Source: an uncultured Acetobacteraceae bacterium
GTDB taxonomy: Bacteria > Pseudomonadota > Alphaproteobacteria > Acetobacterales > Acetobacteraceae
Reading direction: 5' to 3'
DNA: 60,714 nt
NCBI GenBank assembly: GCA_937873205.1
Contig: CALMVO010000111.1
Coordinates: 1 to 60,714, forward strand
Positions 28,066 to 35,765 of the stretch are shown here, one piece after another. Below the pieces are notes generated by a model. That model was given only the letters and a program-made list of their open reading frames with translations, was not told the origin of the DNA and ran no database searches. Position 1 is the first letter of the stretch, and each line of letters opens with the position of its first letter. The position numbers were made by a program, and so were the translations under genes.

Positions 28066-28514
28066 CCCCGACCCGGAAGCTGCGACGCGAGCTGCTGGAG
28101 GAGCAGGCGCACCGGCAGGCGCTGGAGAACGGCATCCGCGAGCTGATGACCCATATCGCCGGCGCCAAGTTCCGCGGCGAGGAGACCGATGGCAGCCGCC
28201 GCGACTGGATCGCGACCATCGACGTCGACCGGCGCCTGCAGGCCACTCTGCACGAGGGACAGCAGGCCCGGGACCTGGAGGCCCGCTACCGTTGGGCCAT
28301 CCTCCCGGCGGCCGACAGCATCGACCGCCTGCGGGCGATCGACCTGCAACGGGTGCTGGAGCCGCTGCCGGAGCTCAACCTGCCGGGCTTCGTGGACTGG
28401 CTGATCGCCGAGCGACCGGACTTGGCCGAGCGCATCCGCGACGTCGAGCAGGATCTCCGGCTGGCTCGCAGCCACCACGGTCCGGTGCAGGGCGAGATGG
28501 AGATGGCCCGATGA
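28062..28514 (+). CDS. hypothetical protein, 150 aa
   Basis: Helix-rich protein with an N-terminal coiled-coil-like part (RKLRRELLEEQAHRQALENG) and an acidic, Leu-rich middle. No known domain. The start ATG overlaps the previous stop, and its own stop overlaps the next ATG, so it is translationally coupled on both sides. Confidence 0.55.
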   Translation: MTPTRKLRRELLEEQAHRQALENGIRELMTHIAGAKFRGEETDGSRRDWIATIDVDRRLQATLHEGQQARDLEARYRWAILPAADSIDRLRAIDLQRVLEPLPELNLPGFVDWLIAERPDLAERIRDVEQDLRLARSHHGPVQGEMEMAR

Positions 28515-29047
28515 TCCGTCAGTACCACGCACAGCGCCGCCTCGGCGGGCCGAACCCCTTGGGCGTCGGCGTCATCGCGATCGGCAGCCTGTACTACCTG
28601 CAGGATGAGGGCTTCTTCCGGGACAGGTCCGGAGGAGGGGCCATATGCCGGACGCCGTGGATGGTCGAGCCGTTCCTGAACGGCGTCATGGCCGCGGCGA
28701 CCAGGAACCGGCGAACCGGTCAGTGGGAGGACCGGTTCATGAGCAGGCGTTCCGACACCGCGGTTGTCCGATCACTGCGCGACGGTCGACGGTGCACCGT
28801 GGGGATCCACACCCTGATCGTGCACGACGATCTCGGCCTGGCGAAAGAGCCGACACGCTATTCAACCCTACCCGACGTGGCGCGCTTCTATCGCACACGC
28901 ACCAGCGCGCAGCACAGGCAGAACCAGGACAAGGTAGCTCGGCCAACAGGGGCCGAAACCCGATCGGGCAAGGGCGCGACGGGGGGTGGCCTCAGAAGGC
29001 TGAGGTCAGTAAGAGCGGATCCTGAGCCCGCAGAGGCCGCGAGCTAA
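28511..29047 (+). CDS. hypothetical protein, 178 aa
   Basis: Unknown protein at the end of the 26.4-29.0 kb operon. The N-terminal half is well formed (PLGVGVIAIGSLYYLQDEGF, then FMSRRSDTAVVRSLRDGRRC and HTLIVHDDLGLA). The last 60 residues are Arg/Ser/Gly-rich and probably disordered. ATGA overlap fixes the start. Confidence 0.55.
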   Translation: MIRQYHAQRRLGGPNPLGVGVIAIGSLYYLQDEGFFRDRSGGGAICRTPWMVEPFLNGVMAAATRNRRTGQWEDRFMSRRSDTAVVRSLRDGRRCTVGIHTLIVHDDLGLAKEPTRYSTLPDVARFYRTRTSAQHRQNQDKVARPTGAETRSGKGATGGGLRRLRSVRADPEPAEAAS

Positions 29048-29101
29048 GAGCGTTCACGCACATCCGTCTAATGTGTCTCCAGCTCGAAGAGGACCTCACC
29101 G

Positions 29102-29356
29102 ATGCTTCGTTTTGTGAGGTGCCTCGCTTCTCCACGTACAAGTGGCCAAGCTGCTGTAGGTGCTGCCGCGGCGTGGTATGACTACCGCCTGTTGCGCGCA
29201 GAACTTCGACATCCCAACGGGTCGTTTTGGCTGCTGATCATTGGTCTTCTTGCTGTGGGCGTCGTCTTGACTTTCGCAGCGCTCAACTTGGTCCGCGCGT
29301 GGCGGCTATCGAAGAACCAAGCGACGTTGACGGACCGGGCAGAGACGGCCGGATGA
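29102..29356 (+). CDS. 84-aa single-span membrane protein
   Basis: Small protein with one strong transmembrane segment (FWLLIIGLLAVGVVLTFAAL) at about residues 42-61, flanked by basic residues. The start ATG follows GAGGACC. Function unknown; it lies directly before the nucleotidyltransferase gene, four bases from its ATG. Confidence 0.5.
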   Translation: MLRFVRCLASPRTSGQAAVGAAAAWYDYRLLRAELRHPNGSFWLLIIGLLAVGVVLTFAALNLVRAWRLSKNQATLTDRAETAG

Positions 29357-29360
29357 TCCC

Positions 29361-30341
29361 ATGACCGAGACCTTGATGGAGCTGCGCGCCGGGTCCCACC
29401 TGTATGGAACCGCCACACCGGCCTCCGACATCGACCTCAAGGCTGTCCACCTGCCGACCGCCCGTGACATCCTGCTGCAGCGAGCCCGTCCGACCATGAC
29501 GGACGGCCCATCCAAGCAGCCGGGTGAGCGCAATGCGCCCGGCGATACCGATCGCGAGACCCACAGCCTGCAGCGCTTCCTCGACCTCGTGCTGGCGGGC
29601 CAGCCGCTCGCGCTCGAAATGCTGTTCGCTCCCGATGCAGCGCTAACGGGAACGCCCGACCCGCTATGGCGCGAGGTCCAGGCCCTGGCGCCTCGCCTGG
29701 TCAGCCGGCAGGCGACCGCCTTCCTGCGCTACTGCCGCAAGCAGGCCGAGCTGTACGGCAGCAAGGGCGCCAGGGCCGCGGCGGCGAGGCAGGTCCTGGC
29801 CGCGCTGCAGCAGGCCGAGGCCGCCCGAGGCTCCGCGACCAAGCTGTCGCATGTGGAGGTCGAGCTGGCTGCCCTTGCGGTTGCGGCACCCCACACGGCG
29901 CTGGTCGATCTCGACGTCGGCGGCGGGCGGATCGTCCGCCACCTCGACGTATGCGGCCGCAGGGTGCCGATCCACGCTACGATCAAGGCGGCACGCGAGA
30001 TGGCGGGGCGACTGTTCACCGAGTACGGCGCCCGCAGCCTCCAGGCCGAGCATGACGGCGGGGTCGACTGGAAGGCGCTCTCGCACGCCGTGCGGGTCGG
30101 GCAGGAGGCGCTGGAGCTGCTCAGCACCGGACGGCTCTGCTTCCCGCTCGCCGGCGCCCAGCATCTGCTGGCGATCAAGTCGGGGCATGTTCCGTACGAT
30201 GCGGTCGCGGCCGAGATCGAGGACCTCCTGCGCACCGTCGAGGCCGCCGCCGTGACCTCCACGCTGCCGGAGCAGCCCGACCGGGACGCCGCTGAGGCTC
30301 TTGTGCTTCGTGCCCACCGCGAGCGGGTGATGGCCGGATAA
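29361..30341 (+). CDS. RlaP-type nucleotidyltransferase
   Basis: A 326-residue DNA-polymerase-beta-superfamily nucleotidyltransferase of the RlaP/YcgL-like group (PF10127). The signature GSHLYGTATPASDIDLKAV is at residues 12-30, giving the G-S and D-x-D residues that bind the nucleotide metals. The rest is helical with conserved-looking segments (FLDLVLAGQPLALEMLF, AFLRYCRKQAELYG). RlaP proteins are linked to RNA repair in some bacteria. A second copy of the family begins eight bases downstream but is cut off after about 31 codons. Confidence 0.8.
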   Translation: MTETLMELRAGSHLYGTATPASDIDLKAVHLPTARDILLQRARPTMTDGPSKQPGERNAPGDTDRETHSLQRFLDLVLAGQPLALEMLFAPDAALTGTPDPLWREVQALAPRLVSRQATAFLRYCRKQAELYGSKGARAAAARQVLAALQQAEAARGSATKLSHVEVELAALAVAAPHTALVDLDVGGGRIVRHLDVCGRRVPIHATIKAAREMAGRLFTEYGARSLQAEHDGGVDWKALSHAVRVGQEALELLSTGRLCFPLAGAQHLLAIKSGHVPYDAVAAEIEDLLRTVEAAAVTSTLPEQPDRDAAEALVLRAHRERVMAG

Positions 30342-30349
30342 TCGACGCC

Positions 30350-30442
30350 GTGTTCCGGGCCCGTGCGGAGGCAGCCCTGGCGGCGGTTGAGCGCAGGGAA
30401 GATGTCCGTATCGTGCTGGCGGTCGAATCCGGCAGCCGCGCA
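30350..30442 (+). pseudogene. 5' stub of a second RlaP-type nucleotidyltransferase
   Basis: From GTG 30350 the translation FRARAEAALAAVERRE, then IVLAVESGSRA, matches the start of RlaP-like proteins, which normally continue with WGFxSPDSDYDVR. Here the match stops at GSRA (30442) and the sequence turns into the inverted helicase fragment. Just upstream, ATAATCGACGCC may be a mutated ATG start (ATA). It marks a deletion or rearrangement joint inside the former operon. Confidence 0.6.
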
Positions 30443-31090
30443 GGCGTCGGGATCGGTCTCGGCCAGCGCCGGAAGGTGATGCACCTCGTCGACCACCAGC
30501 AGGGTGCGGAAGCGGCGAAACTCGGCCAGATGAAGATCGGGCGCGGCCACGACACCCTGGTAGGTGGTGACGTAGCCCGCGAGGCCGCGGCTGGGATCGG
30601 GCGCGTTGTCGGCGGCGCGCACGGACAGGACGTGACCGAGCGCCTGCCGCCAGGTCGGATCGGCGAACGCCTCCTCCGCCTGCAGGCGCAGGCTGTCGCG
30701 CGGCACTACTCAGCAGATGCGCTCGACGAGGCCGGCCGAGATCAGCCGAACCGCCGCCAGCACCGGCAGCAACGACTTGCCGCCGCCTGGAGTGACCGCG
30801 GCGAGGATGTCGCGCGCGTCCAACTCCCCGACCGCGATCGCGGACACGATGGCATCCAGCAGTTGCTGATGCGAGCGGAGCGAAGGAACGGGCAGGGCGC
30901 GAACTCTCGGATACGGCGGGAGAATCCTGAGTCCTCGGGAGTCCGCTGTCCAGGGCCCGGCCCGGTGTCCACGAATGGCGTGACTGGGCGAGGCATGATG
31001 AGTCGGAGAGACGAGATGGGAATGGGGAGATTCTGAACGCGCCGGCCGATGCCGTCGCGCCCCTCGGGTGATGTGGTCTGAGCCGGTCAC
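30440..31090 (-). pseudogene. 5' fragment of a DEAD-like helicase, interrupted by TGA
   Basis: On the minus strand, a helicase N-terminus is readable: LRSHQQLLDAIV, Walker A VTPGGGKSLLPVLAAVRL, then a TGA at 30712-30710 where Trp would fit (RIC*VVPRDSLRLQAEEAF), Walker B LLVVDEVHHLPALAETDPDA. The similarity ends at about 30443, exactly where the nucleotidyltransferase stub on the other strand ends. The helicase C-terminal half is missing. The start is uncertain: helicase-like sequence begins at about 30905. The fragment is both truncated and interrupted, so it is non-functional. Confidence 0.75.
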
Positions 31091-31277
31091 CGTTCACTGC
31101 AACACCCGCACTGCCTGCGGCAGCGCGCCTGCGGTTCCGACGGCACCGTGAAGCTGCGCGCAGCTTCCGCACCACTGCCGTCTCCAGATGTTTCCGTTCG
31201 CTCCATGACCGGCTCTGGTCGACCACACCCGAGGGACGCGACGGCATCGGCCGAAGCCACTCGGGATGAAGACATGA

Positions 31278-31790
31278 ATGGATGAGATGATGGCTGGTTC
31301 GGTGAACAAGGTGATCCTGGTGGGCAACCTCGGCAAGGACCCGGAGGTCCGCAACGCCCAGAACGGGTCCAAGATCGTGAGCTTCAGCGTCGCCACCAGC
31401 GAGAGCTGGAATGACAAGAGCTCGGGCGAGCGCCGCGAGAAGACCGAGTGGCACCGCATCGTCATCTTCAACGAGCGGATCGCCGATGTGGCCGAGCGCT
31501 TCGCGAAGAAGGGTCGCAAGGTCTACATCGAGGGTGCGCTGCAGACCCGCAAGTGGACCGACCAATCCGGCGTGGAGAAGTTCACCACCGAGATCGTCAT
31601 CGACCGCTTCAAGGGCGAGTTGACGCTGCTCGACAGCGGTAATCGCGACGACGAGGGCGGCGGCTACGGCGCGGGGCGAACGGCGGGCAGTGCACCGGCG
31701 GGTCGTGCTGCCGGGGCACCGCGGACGGGCGGCCAGGGTGGCGGCTGGGAGCCGTCCGGGGCGGACCTGGACGACGAGATCCCGTTCTGA
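31278..31790 (+). CDS. ssb: single-stranded DNA-binding protein
   Basis: A complete 170-residue SSB. The OB-fold is clear ([70 protein letters not shown]), followed by a Gly-rich linker and the acidic protein-binding tip DDEIPF. It binds and protects single-stranded plasmid DNA and recruits repair and replication proteins. ATG 31278 or the Met codons just after it (MDEMMAG) could serve as start. Plasmid SSBs usually support replication or conjugation. Confidence 0.95.
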   Translation: MDEMMAGSVNKVILVGNLGKDPEVRNAQNGSKIVSFSVATSESWNDKSSGERREKTEWHRIVIFNERIADVAERFAKKGRKVYIEGALQTRKWTDQSGVEKFTTEIVIDRFKGELTLLDSGNRDDEGGGYGAGRTAGSAPAGRAAGAPRTGGQGGGWEPSGADLDDEIPF

Positions 31791-31873
31791 GGCTCGGACG
31801 CCACGGGGGGTGCGGCGGGGAATGCTTGCAACTCCCGGTCGGATGACAGACTCTCATAACCAGGAGACAACCC

Positions 31874-32200
31874 ATGTCGACGGACGTCATCAACCGGCCG
31901 CTGTTCAAGGCGCTGACCCGCCTCGGCGCCACCGCCGACGAGGCGGTGGACGCGGCCAGCGGCTTCGTCGTGCCGGCCGAGCTCGAGAAGCTCGCGACCA
32001 AGGACGACCTGAAGCTGCTCAGCAGCGACCTGAAGCTGCTCGAGACCAGGCTTACCGACAGCATGAAGCTGCTCGAGAGCCGGCTGACGGTCAGGATCGT
32101 GCTGTTCGTCGGCGGTGCGCTGGTGGTCCTGACGCAGGTCGTGCCGCCAGGCAAGCTGTTCCAGCTCATCAACGGCCTGGTCGGCCATCTGACCGGCTGA
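31874..32200 (+). CDS. coiled-coil protein with a C-terminal membrane segment
   Basis: A 108-residue protein with a repeated Leu-Lys coiled coil (DDLKLLSSDLKLLETRL, SMKLLESRL) and a single transmembrane segment (VLFVGGALVVLTQVV) near the C-terminus. This layout (DUF1640-like) is frequent in phages and plasmids; its role is unclear, possibly membrane association of plasmid complexes. The start has AGGAGA eight bases upstream. Confidence 0.65.
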   Translation: MSTDVINRPLFKALTRLGATADEAVDAASGFVVPAELEKLATKDDLKLLSSDLKLLETRLTDSMKLLESRLTVRIVLFVGGALVVLTQVVPPGKLFQLINGLVGHLTG

Positions 32201-32315
32201 GCCGGATCACTAGAAGGGCGACCAGTCGGCGCCCATCTCCGTCGTAGTCCGGTACTAACAGCCTGAGACCGGCGCCGGTCCGGGCGACAGACCTCGTTCA
32301 TCATCGCGACCATCC

Positions 32316-32350
32316 AGAAGCCGCCGGACCCAGTCCGGCGGCTTCTTTCG
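32316..32350 (+). terminator. rho-independent terminator
   Basis: AGAAGCCGCCGGAC and GTCCGGCGGCTTCT form a perfect 14-base stem around CCA, followed by TTCG. It ends the ssb/coiled-coil transcription unit. It could also work in reverse because the stem is flanked by AG on the 5' side. Confidence 0.85.
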
Positions 32351-32435
32351 TCTGCGCGAACCCCGCCTGGCGACGACAGCCACGGCGCGCGCTCGCACCA
32401 ACGCCTCGCAGCAATCCCACCCGAGGAGAGGTGAA

Positions 32436-32633
32436 ATGAATCATCAACAGTCCTGCGCCTGCGAGGACAGCCCGATCCGCCGGGCCAGGGGCTGGCAGAG
32501 CGAGGCCGAGCGGCTGCGCGACAGCGCCGGCACCGGATCGCTGACACAGGCACAACGCGTCGCGCTGCTGCGCGAGGCGGCGGCGGCCGATCGTCGCGCT
32601 CGCCGGGCAAAGTTCGCCGCCGGAGCGCACTGA
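32436..32633 (+). CDS. hypothetical protein, 65 aa
   Basis: Small basic helical protein (GWQSEAERLRDSAGTG, REAAAADRRARRAKFA). It starts after GAGGAGAGGTGAA, a strong ribosome site. A CAC near the N-terminus is the only other feature. Unknown function; one base from the next gene. Confidence 0.55.
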   Translation: MNHQQSCACEDSPIRRARGWQSEAERLRDSAGTGSLTQAQRVALLREAAAADRRARRAKFAAGAH

Positions 32634-32634
32634 C

Positions 32635-32886
32635 ATGACCGCCTGCACCCCCACGCCGGCATCCGACGATCCGCTGCCGCTGATGCGGAGCCAGATCGAG
32701 GCGCTGCGGCGCTATGCCCATACGCATGGCCGCGGCTGGAAGTCCCGCCTCCGCACCGAATGGTCGGACGCGACGGCGGATCTGCTTCTGTATCGATTGC
32801 GGAACACGCATGGCCACGCCTGGCTGGACGGCTACTGCCTGCCGCCGGCGACACCGGATGGGTCACCCTCCGATCAACACGCCTGA
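32635..32886 (+). CDS. hypothetical protein, 83 aa
   Basis: Small protein with a basic Trp-containing core (RRYAHTHGRGWKSRLRTEWS, TADLLLYRLRNTHGHAWLDG). This pattern looks like a short DNA- or RNA-contact helix pair, but no family is recognised. Starts one base after the previous stop. Confidence 0.55.
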   Translation: MTACTPTPASDDPLPLMRSQIEALRRYAHTHGRGWKSRLRTEWSDATADLLLYRLRNTHGHAWLDGYCLPPATPDGSPSDQHA

Positions 32887-33025
32887 GAACGCGCTTCCAG
32901 GCCAAAGCGGCCCGTTTCACCGCCCTTAACCTTCATCTGCCAGCCTGACACCCGGACTTCGCGGAACACCGGTTCCACGGTGATCGCTGCTGTCCGAGGA
33001 GTTGGCCATCCCGGAGAACGTTGCC

Positions 33026-33292
33026 ATGTCGCAAGAGACCAGTCTTGCGCTGTTGATCCGGCGCGAGCGCGCCCGCCTGCGCATGACCCTGGCGGCTGTC
33101 GGCAAGGTCGCCGAGGCCGACCGGAGCCTGATCTGGAAGCTCGAGCGCGGCCGCTCGCGCAATCCCACTATCCTCGTATTACACGGCATAAGCGTGGCCC
33201 TGGGTCTCGACTTCCACGACGTCTGCGACGCCGCGTTGTTCGATGCCAGGGGAGGCGACATGCAAGCGGATCCACTTGCGGTAGAGGGATGA
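33026..33292 (+). CDS. XRE-family helix-turn-helix regulator
   Basis: An 88-residue DNA-binding protein whose core (RERARLRMTLAAVGKVAEAD, RSLIWKLERGRSRNPTILVL) is a Cro/C1-type helix-turn-helix. The start ATG 33026 follows GGAGAACG by seven bases; an upstream TTG at 33002 is possible. It sits before the antitoxin-like and zeta toxin genes and may regulate them. Confidence 0.75.
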   Translation: MSQETSLALLIRRERARLRMTLAAVGKVAEADRSLIWKLERGRSRNPTILVLHGISVALGLDFHDVCDAALFDARGGDMQADPLAVEG

Positions 33293-33450
33293 TCGGGTCG
33301 GTAGCGGGCTGCCGGGAGGAAGCGCTGTGCCCCGTCCGTCTTCCCGGCCGGTCGACGGCGCTGTTGGAATGCCGCATTGGTTTTCGTGTAGGGTGTCAAG
33401 GGGAAGCGCCGATCCAGTCGGCGCCTTCACCGACTGCCGAGGAGAGCGCG

Positions 33451-33768
33451 ATGTCCGAAAGCCAGCCGCCGGAGGGGGACGACCACTACCAGCAGATCGT
33501 CCAGGCCGAGGTCGCGATGGAGGTGATCAACCGGGCTCGTACCCTGGTCCAGGCGCGTATCGTCGAGCTCGAGGAGACTTGCAGGGACCCGATCGAGGCC
33601 GAGCGCCTCGCGGTCAAGCGTGGCCAGCTCTACGCGGTGCTGCGCACGGTCGACTATCGCGAGCCCGCCCGGGTGTCCGCGCTGATCGACCACTGGGGCC
33701 CGCTGGTGCGGGACGAGGCGCGCTTCTGGCAGGCGATGAGGGACGATCGGTCGCTGCTCGCCGCCTGA
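33451..33768 (+). CDS. 105-aa protein upstream of zeta toxin (candidate antitoxin)
   Basis: A helical acidic protein (HYQQIVQAEVAMEVINRARTL, then VELEETCRDPIEAERLAV) ending four bases before the zeta toxin gene. Size, helical make-up and position fit an epsilon-like antitoxin, but I do not see sequence identity to classical epsilon proteins. The ATG follows GAGGAGAG by four bases. Function inferred from context only. Confidence 0.5.
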   Translation: MSESQPPEGDDHYQQIVQAEVAMEVINRARTLVQARIVELEETCRDPIEAERLAVKRGQLYAVLRTVDYREPARVSALIDHWGPLVRDEARFWQAMRDDRSLLAA

Positions 33769-33772
33769 CCGC

Positions 33773-34939
33773 ATGCCTGACGATCGCCTGCGCCACGCGC
33801 TGTCGGAGGAGACGCACGAGCGGATCTTCCGGCAGGCGATCGTGCCCGACCTGCTGCCGCTGTCGGATCCCCTCGCAGCACCTGTGGCCGTCATCCTGGG
33901 TGGCCAGCCGGGCGCGGGGAAAACGGCCTTGCTCAACCAGGCCGCCGGGGACCTGACCCGGCTCGGCCCGACCGTCGTCATCAACGGCGACGACTTTCGT
34001 TCCTACCACCCGCGGTATGCTGACCTGCAGCGCAGCAATCCCTTGGATGCCGCGCGCTACACCGACCACGACAGCGGCCGGTGGGTCGAGAAGCTGATCG
34101 CTGCCGCGCAGGAGCGGCGCGTCAACCTGGTGATCGAGAGCACCATGCGCCGACCGGAGGTGTTCGACCGCACGGCCGGACAGCTGCATGCCGCCGGCTA
34201 CAGCGTCGAGGCCCGGGCCATGGCCGTGCCGGAGCGGCTATCGTGGCAGGGCGTGCATCAACGATACGAGGCCATGCTGGCGCAGGGCAGCGCGGCCCGG
34301 TTCACCGCCCGGGACGCGCACGATGCCGGTGCCGCGGGAATGCTCCAGACCCTGCGCCAAGTGGAGCGGGACCGGTCGGCCGACCGGGTGCTGATCGCCA
34401 CGCGCGACGAGCGCGTGCTCTACGACAACCGGCTCGTCGACGGGATCTGGCAGAGCCAGCCCGCCGCCGCCGCATCGGTCGAACTGGAGCGGTCGCGTCC
34501 GCGTACACCGGCCGAGCTCGGCCGGATCGAGCAGGGCTGGACCGAGGTGATCGACAGCATGCAGCGGCGCCGGGCGCCGGGCGAGGATCTCGCCCGGGTG
34601 GTGAACCAGGCTGCGGACGACGTGCTGCACTTCGGGGCCTCGCCCGGTGCGGCACAGCCCCTTGTCGATCTGCGACAACGCGCGACCGGGGCACAGCTGC
34701 TGGCCGGCGCGATCCATGACAAGAGCCTGCAGACCGGCGTGGCGCTGCCGCGCGCGACCGCCGCGGCGGGCGGCGGCGGCTCGTCGGCTCCGGGTGCCGT
34801 TCCGTTCGGATCGAGGATCCGGGAGCGGCAGGCAAGGCAGGCTGCACCGCCGCCGCCGGCGGGCCCCGCCGAGCCCGCGCCATCGCCACCCGAGGAGGCG
34901 CCGCCGGCGCCGCGGCGGCCAGGACCGGGCGTCTCCTAA
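33773..34939 (+). CDS. zeta-type toxin kinase
   Basis: A 388-residue zeta family protein. Walker A is GGQPGAGKT (43-51), the substrate motif is NGDDFRSYHP (71-80), and ESTMRRPEVF follows. Zeta toxins phosphorylate UDP-N-acetylglucosamine and related sugars and block wall synthesis. The last 60 residues form a Pro/Ala-rich tail that is probably disordered and is not needed for the fold. It lies four bases after the candidate antitoxin, a typical post-segregational killing pair for plasmid maintenance. Confidence 0.85.
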   Translation: MPDDRLRHALSEETHERIFRQAIVPDLLPLSDPLAAPVAVILGGQPGAGKTALLNQAAGDLTRLGPTVVINGDDFRSYHPRYADLQRSNPLDAARYTDHDSGRWVEKLIAAAQERRVNLVIESTMRRPEVFDRTAGQLHAAGYSVEARAMAVPERLSWQGVHQRYEAMLAQGSAARFTARDAHDAGAAGMLQTLRQVERDRSADRVLIATRDERVLYDNRLVDGIWQSQPAAAASVELERSRPRTPAELGRIEQGWTEVIDSMQRRRAPGEDLARVVNQAADDVLHFGASPGAAQPLVDLRQRATGAQLLAGAIHDKSLQTGVALPRATAAAGGGGSSAPGAVPFGSRIRERQARQAAPPPPAGPAEPAPSPPEEAPPAPRRPGPGVS

Positions 34940-35008
34940 ATCACTCACGATGAGTCAACCAATCGTGGGCATGATGCGCTTCGTGTCCCAGCAACCGAGG
35001 GTCGCCTC

Positions 35009-35221
35009 ATGTCGAACCGCCTGTCCAAGTGGCTGCCGTTGATCGCACTCAACCTCGTGGTGATGGTCCTGATGGCCCACGTCATTCCCGGACACGCGAC
35101 CGCGCTGACGCGGCTGCTGTGTTCGGTGCTGACGGGCGCCGGCGTGCAGGGCCTGTACGGCTACGTCGTCGGCTTCCCGTTCGGCGACGACCCCCACAAG
35201 CGGTACCACTTCGGCGCCTGA
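35009..35221 (+). CDS. 70-aa membrane protein
   Basis: Small protein with two hydrophobic parts (WLPLIALNLVVMVLMAHVI and LLCSVLTGAGVQGLYGYVVG), so likely two membrane spans, and a short polar C-terminus (DDPHKRYHFGA). It is reminiscent of short transporter-associated or efflux-like peptides, but no family is assigned. The ATG follows GAGGGTCGCCTC. Confidence 0.5.
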   Translation: MSNRLSKWLPLIALNLVVMVLMAHVIPGHATALTRLLCSVLTGAGVQGLYGYVVGFPFGDDPHKRYHFGA

Positions 35222-35511
35222 TCCGGGCGGGCGACCGCGCGATCGCCTCCTCGACCATCCCCCAGGTGGGGGATGGCATGCTCTGGCGCCACGACACCGC
35301 CGTCATGCGGCCATCGTGACGACGGCTCCCGGACAGGCTCAAGACCGGCTCTGACGAGCCGCCACGCACGCGTGGCTGCAGCACGCTTGCCGCGACGGAA
35401 CAGGGCCGCGCCTCCCGCAGGCTGAAGACAGCCCGCGTGTCGCGCAACCCGGTTCGTCTTCTCCGCATGCCTCCGGTCCTGACCCCATCCGCGCGCCGCC
35501 GTCGGCCGGGT

Positions 35512-35613
35512 GGCAGGACGGGACGTGAAAAACGTCGTGGCGCCGCCGCTCTCGTCGGCGATGTCGGGGGCTGCGCTGCCCCCGACGCCCCCGCAGGACG
35601 AACCTGAAAAACG
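35512..35613 (+). repeat. duplicated structured leader, copy 1
   Basis: Shares GGCAGGACGGGACG, GAAAAACG, CCCCGCAGGACGAAC and a second GAAAAACG with 60314-60412. The central hairpin here is GTCGGGGGC/GCCCCCGAC (35563-35571 with 35578-35586), while the other copy has GGGGCC/GGCCCC, so the stem is kept but its sequence is not. It lies in the long leader of the second Toprim gene. The whole 35222-35765 gap has no gene. Confidence 0.65.
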
Positions 35614-35629
35614 GTCTGGGTTCTCACTT

Positions 35630-35708
35630 ACATCCGCAAGTCCTTTACTGAAGACGCAGAGTAAAGGAAGAGGCCGCAAGTAAAGCCTCTTGCGTTTCTT
35701 GCGGATGT
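35630..35708 (+). promoter_or_regulatory. three-way-junction leader before the second Toprim gene
   Basis: The outer stem ACATCCGCAAG (35630-35640) pairs with CTTGCGGATGT (35698-35708). Inside are two hairpins: TCCTTTACT/AGTAAAGGA (35641-35649 with 35660-35668) and AAGAGGC/GCCTCTT (35668-35674 with 35685-35691). It is AT-richer than its surroundings. This clover-like plan suggests a regulatory RNA or a protein-binding leader, 57 bases upstream of the ATG at 35766. Confidence 0.7.
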
Positions 35709-35765
35709 CTCTAGTATAAGTTCTAGTTTCAGCTTTCAACTCCCTTGTTTGTAAGGAAGTTCGGC

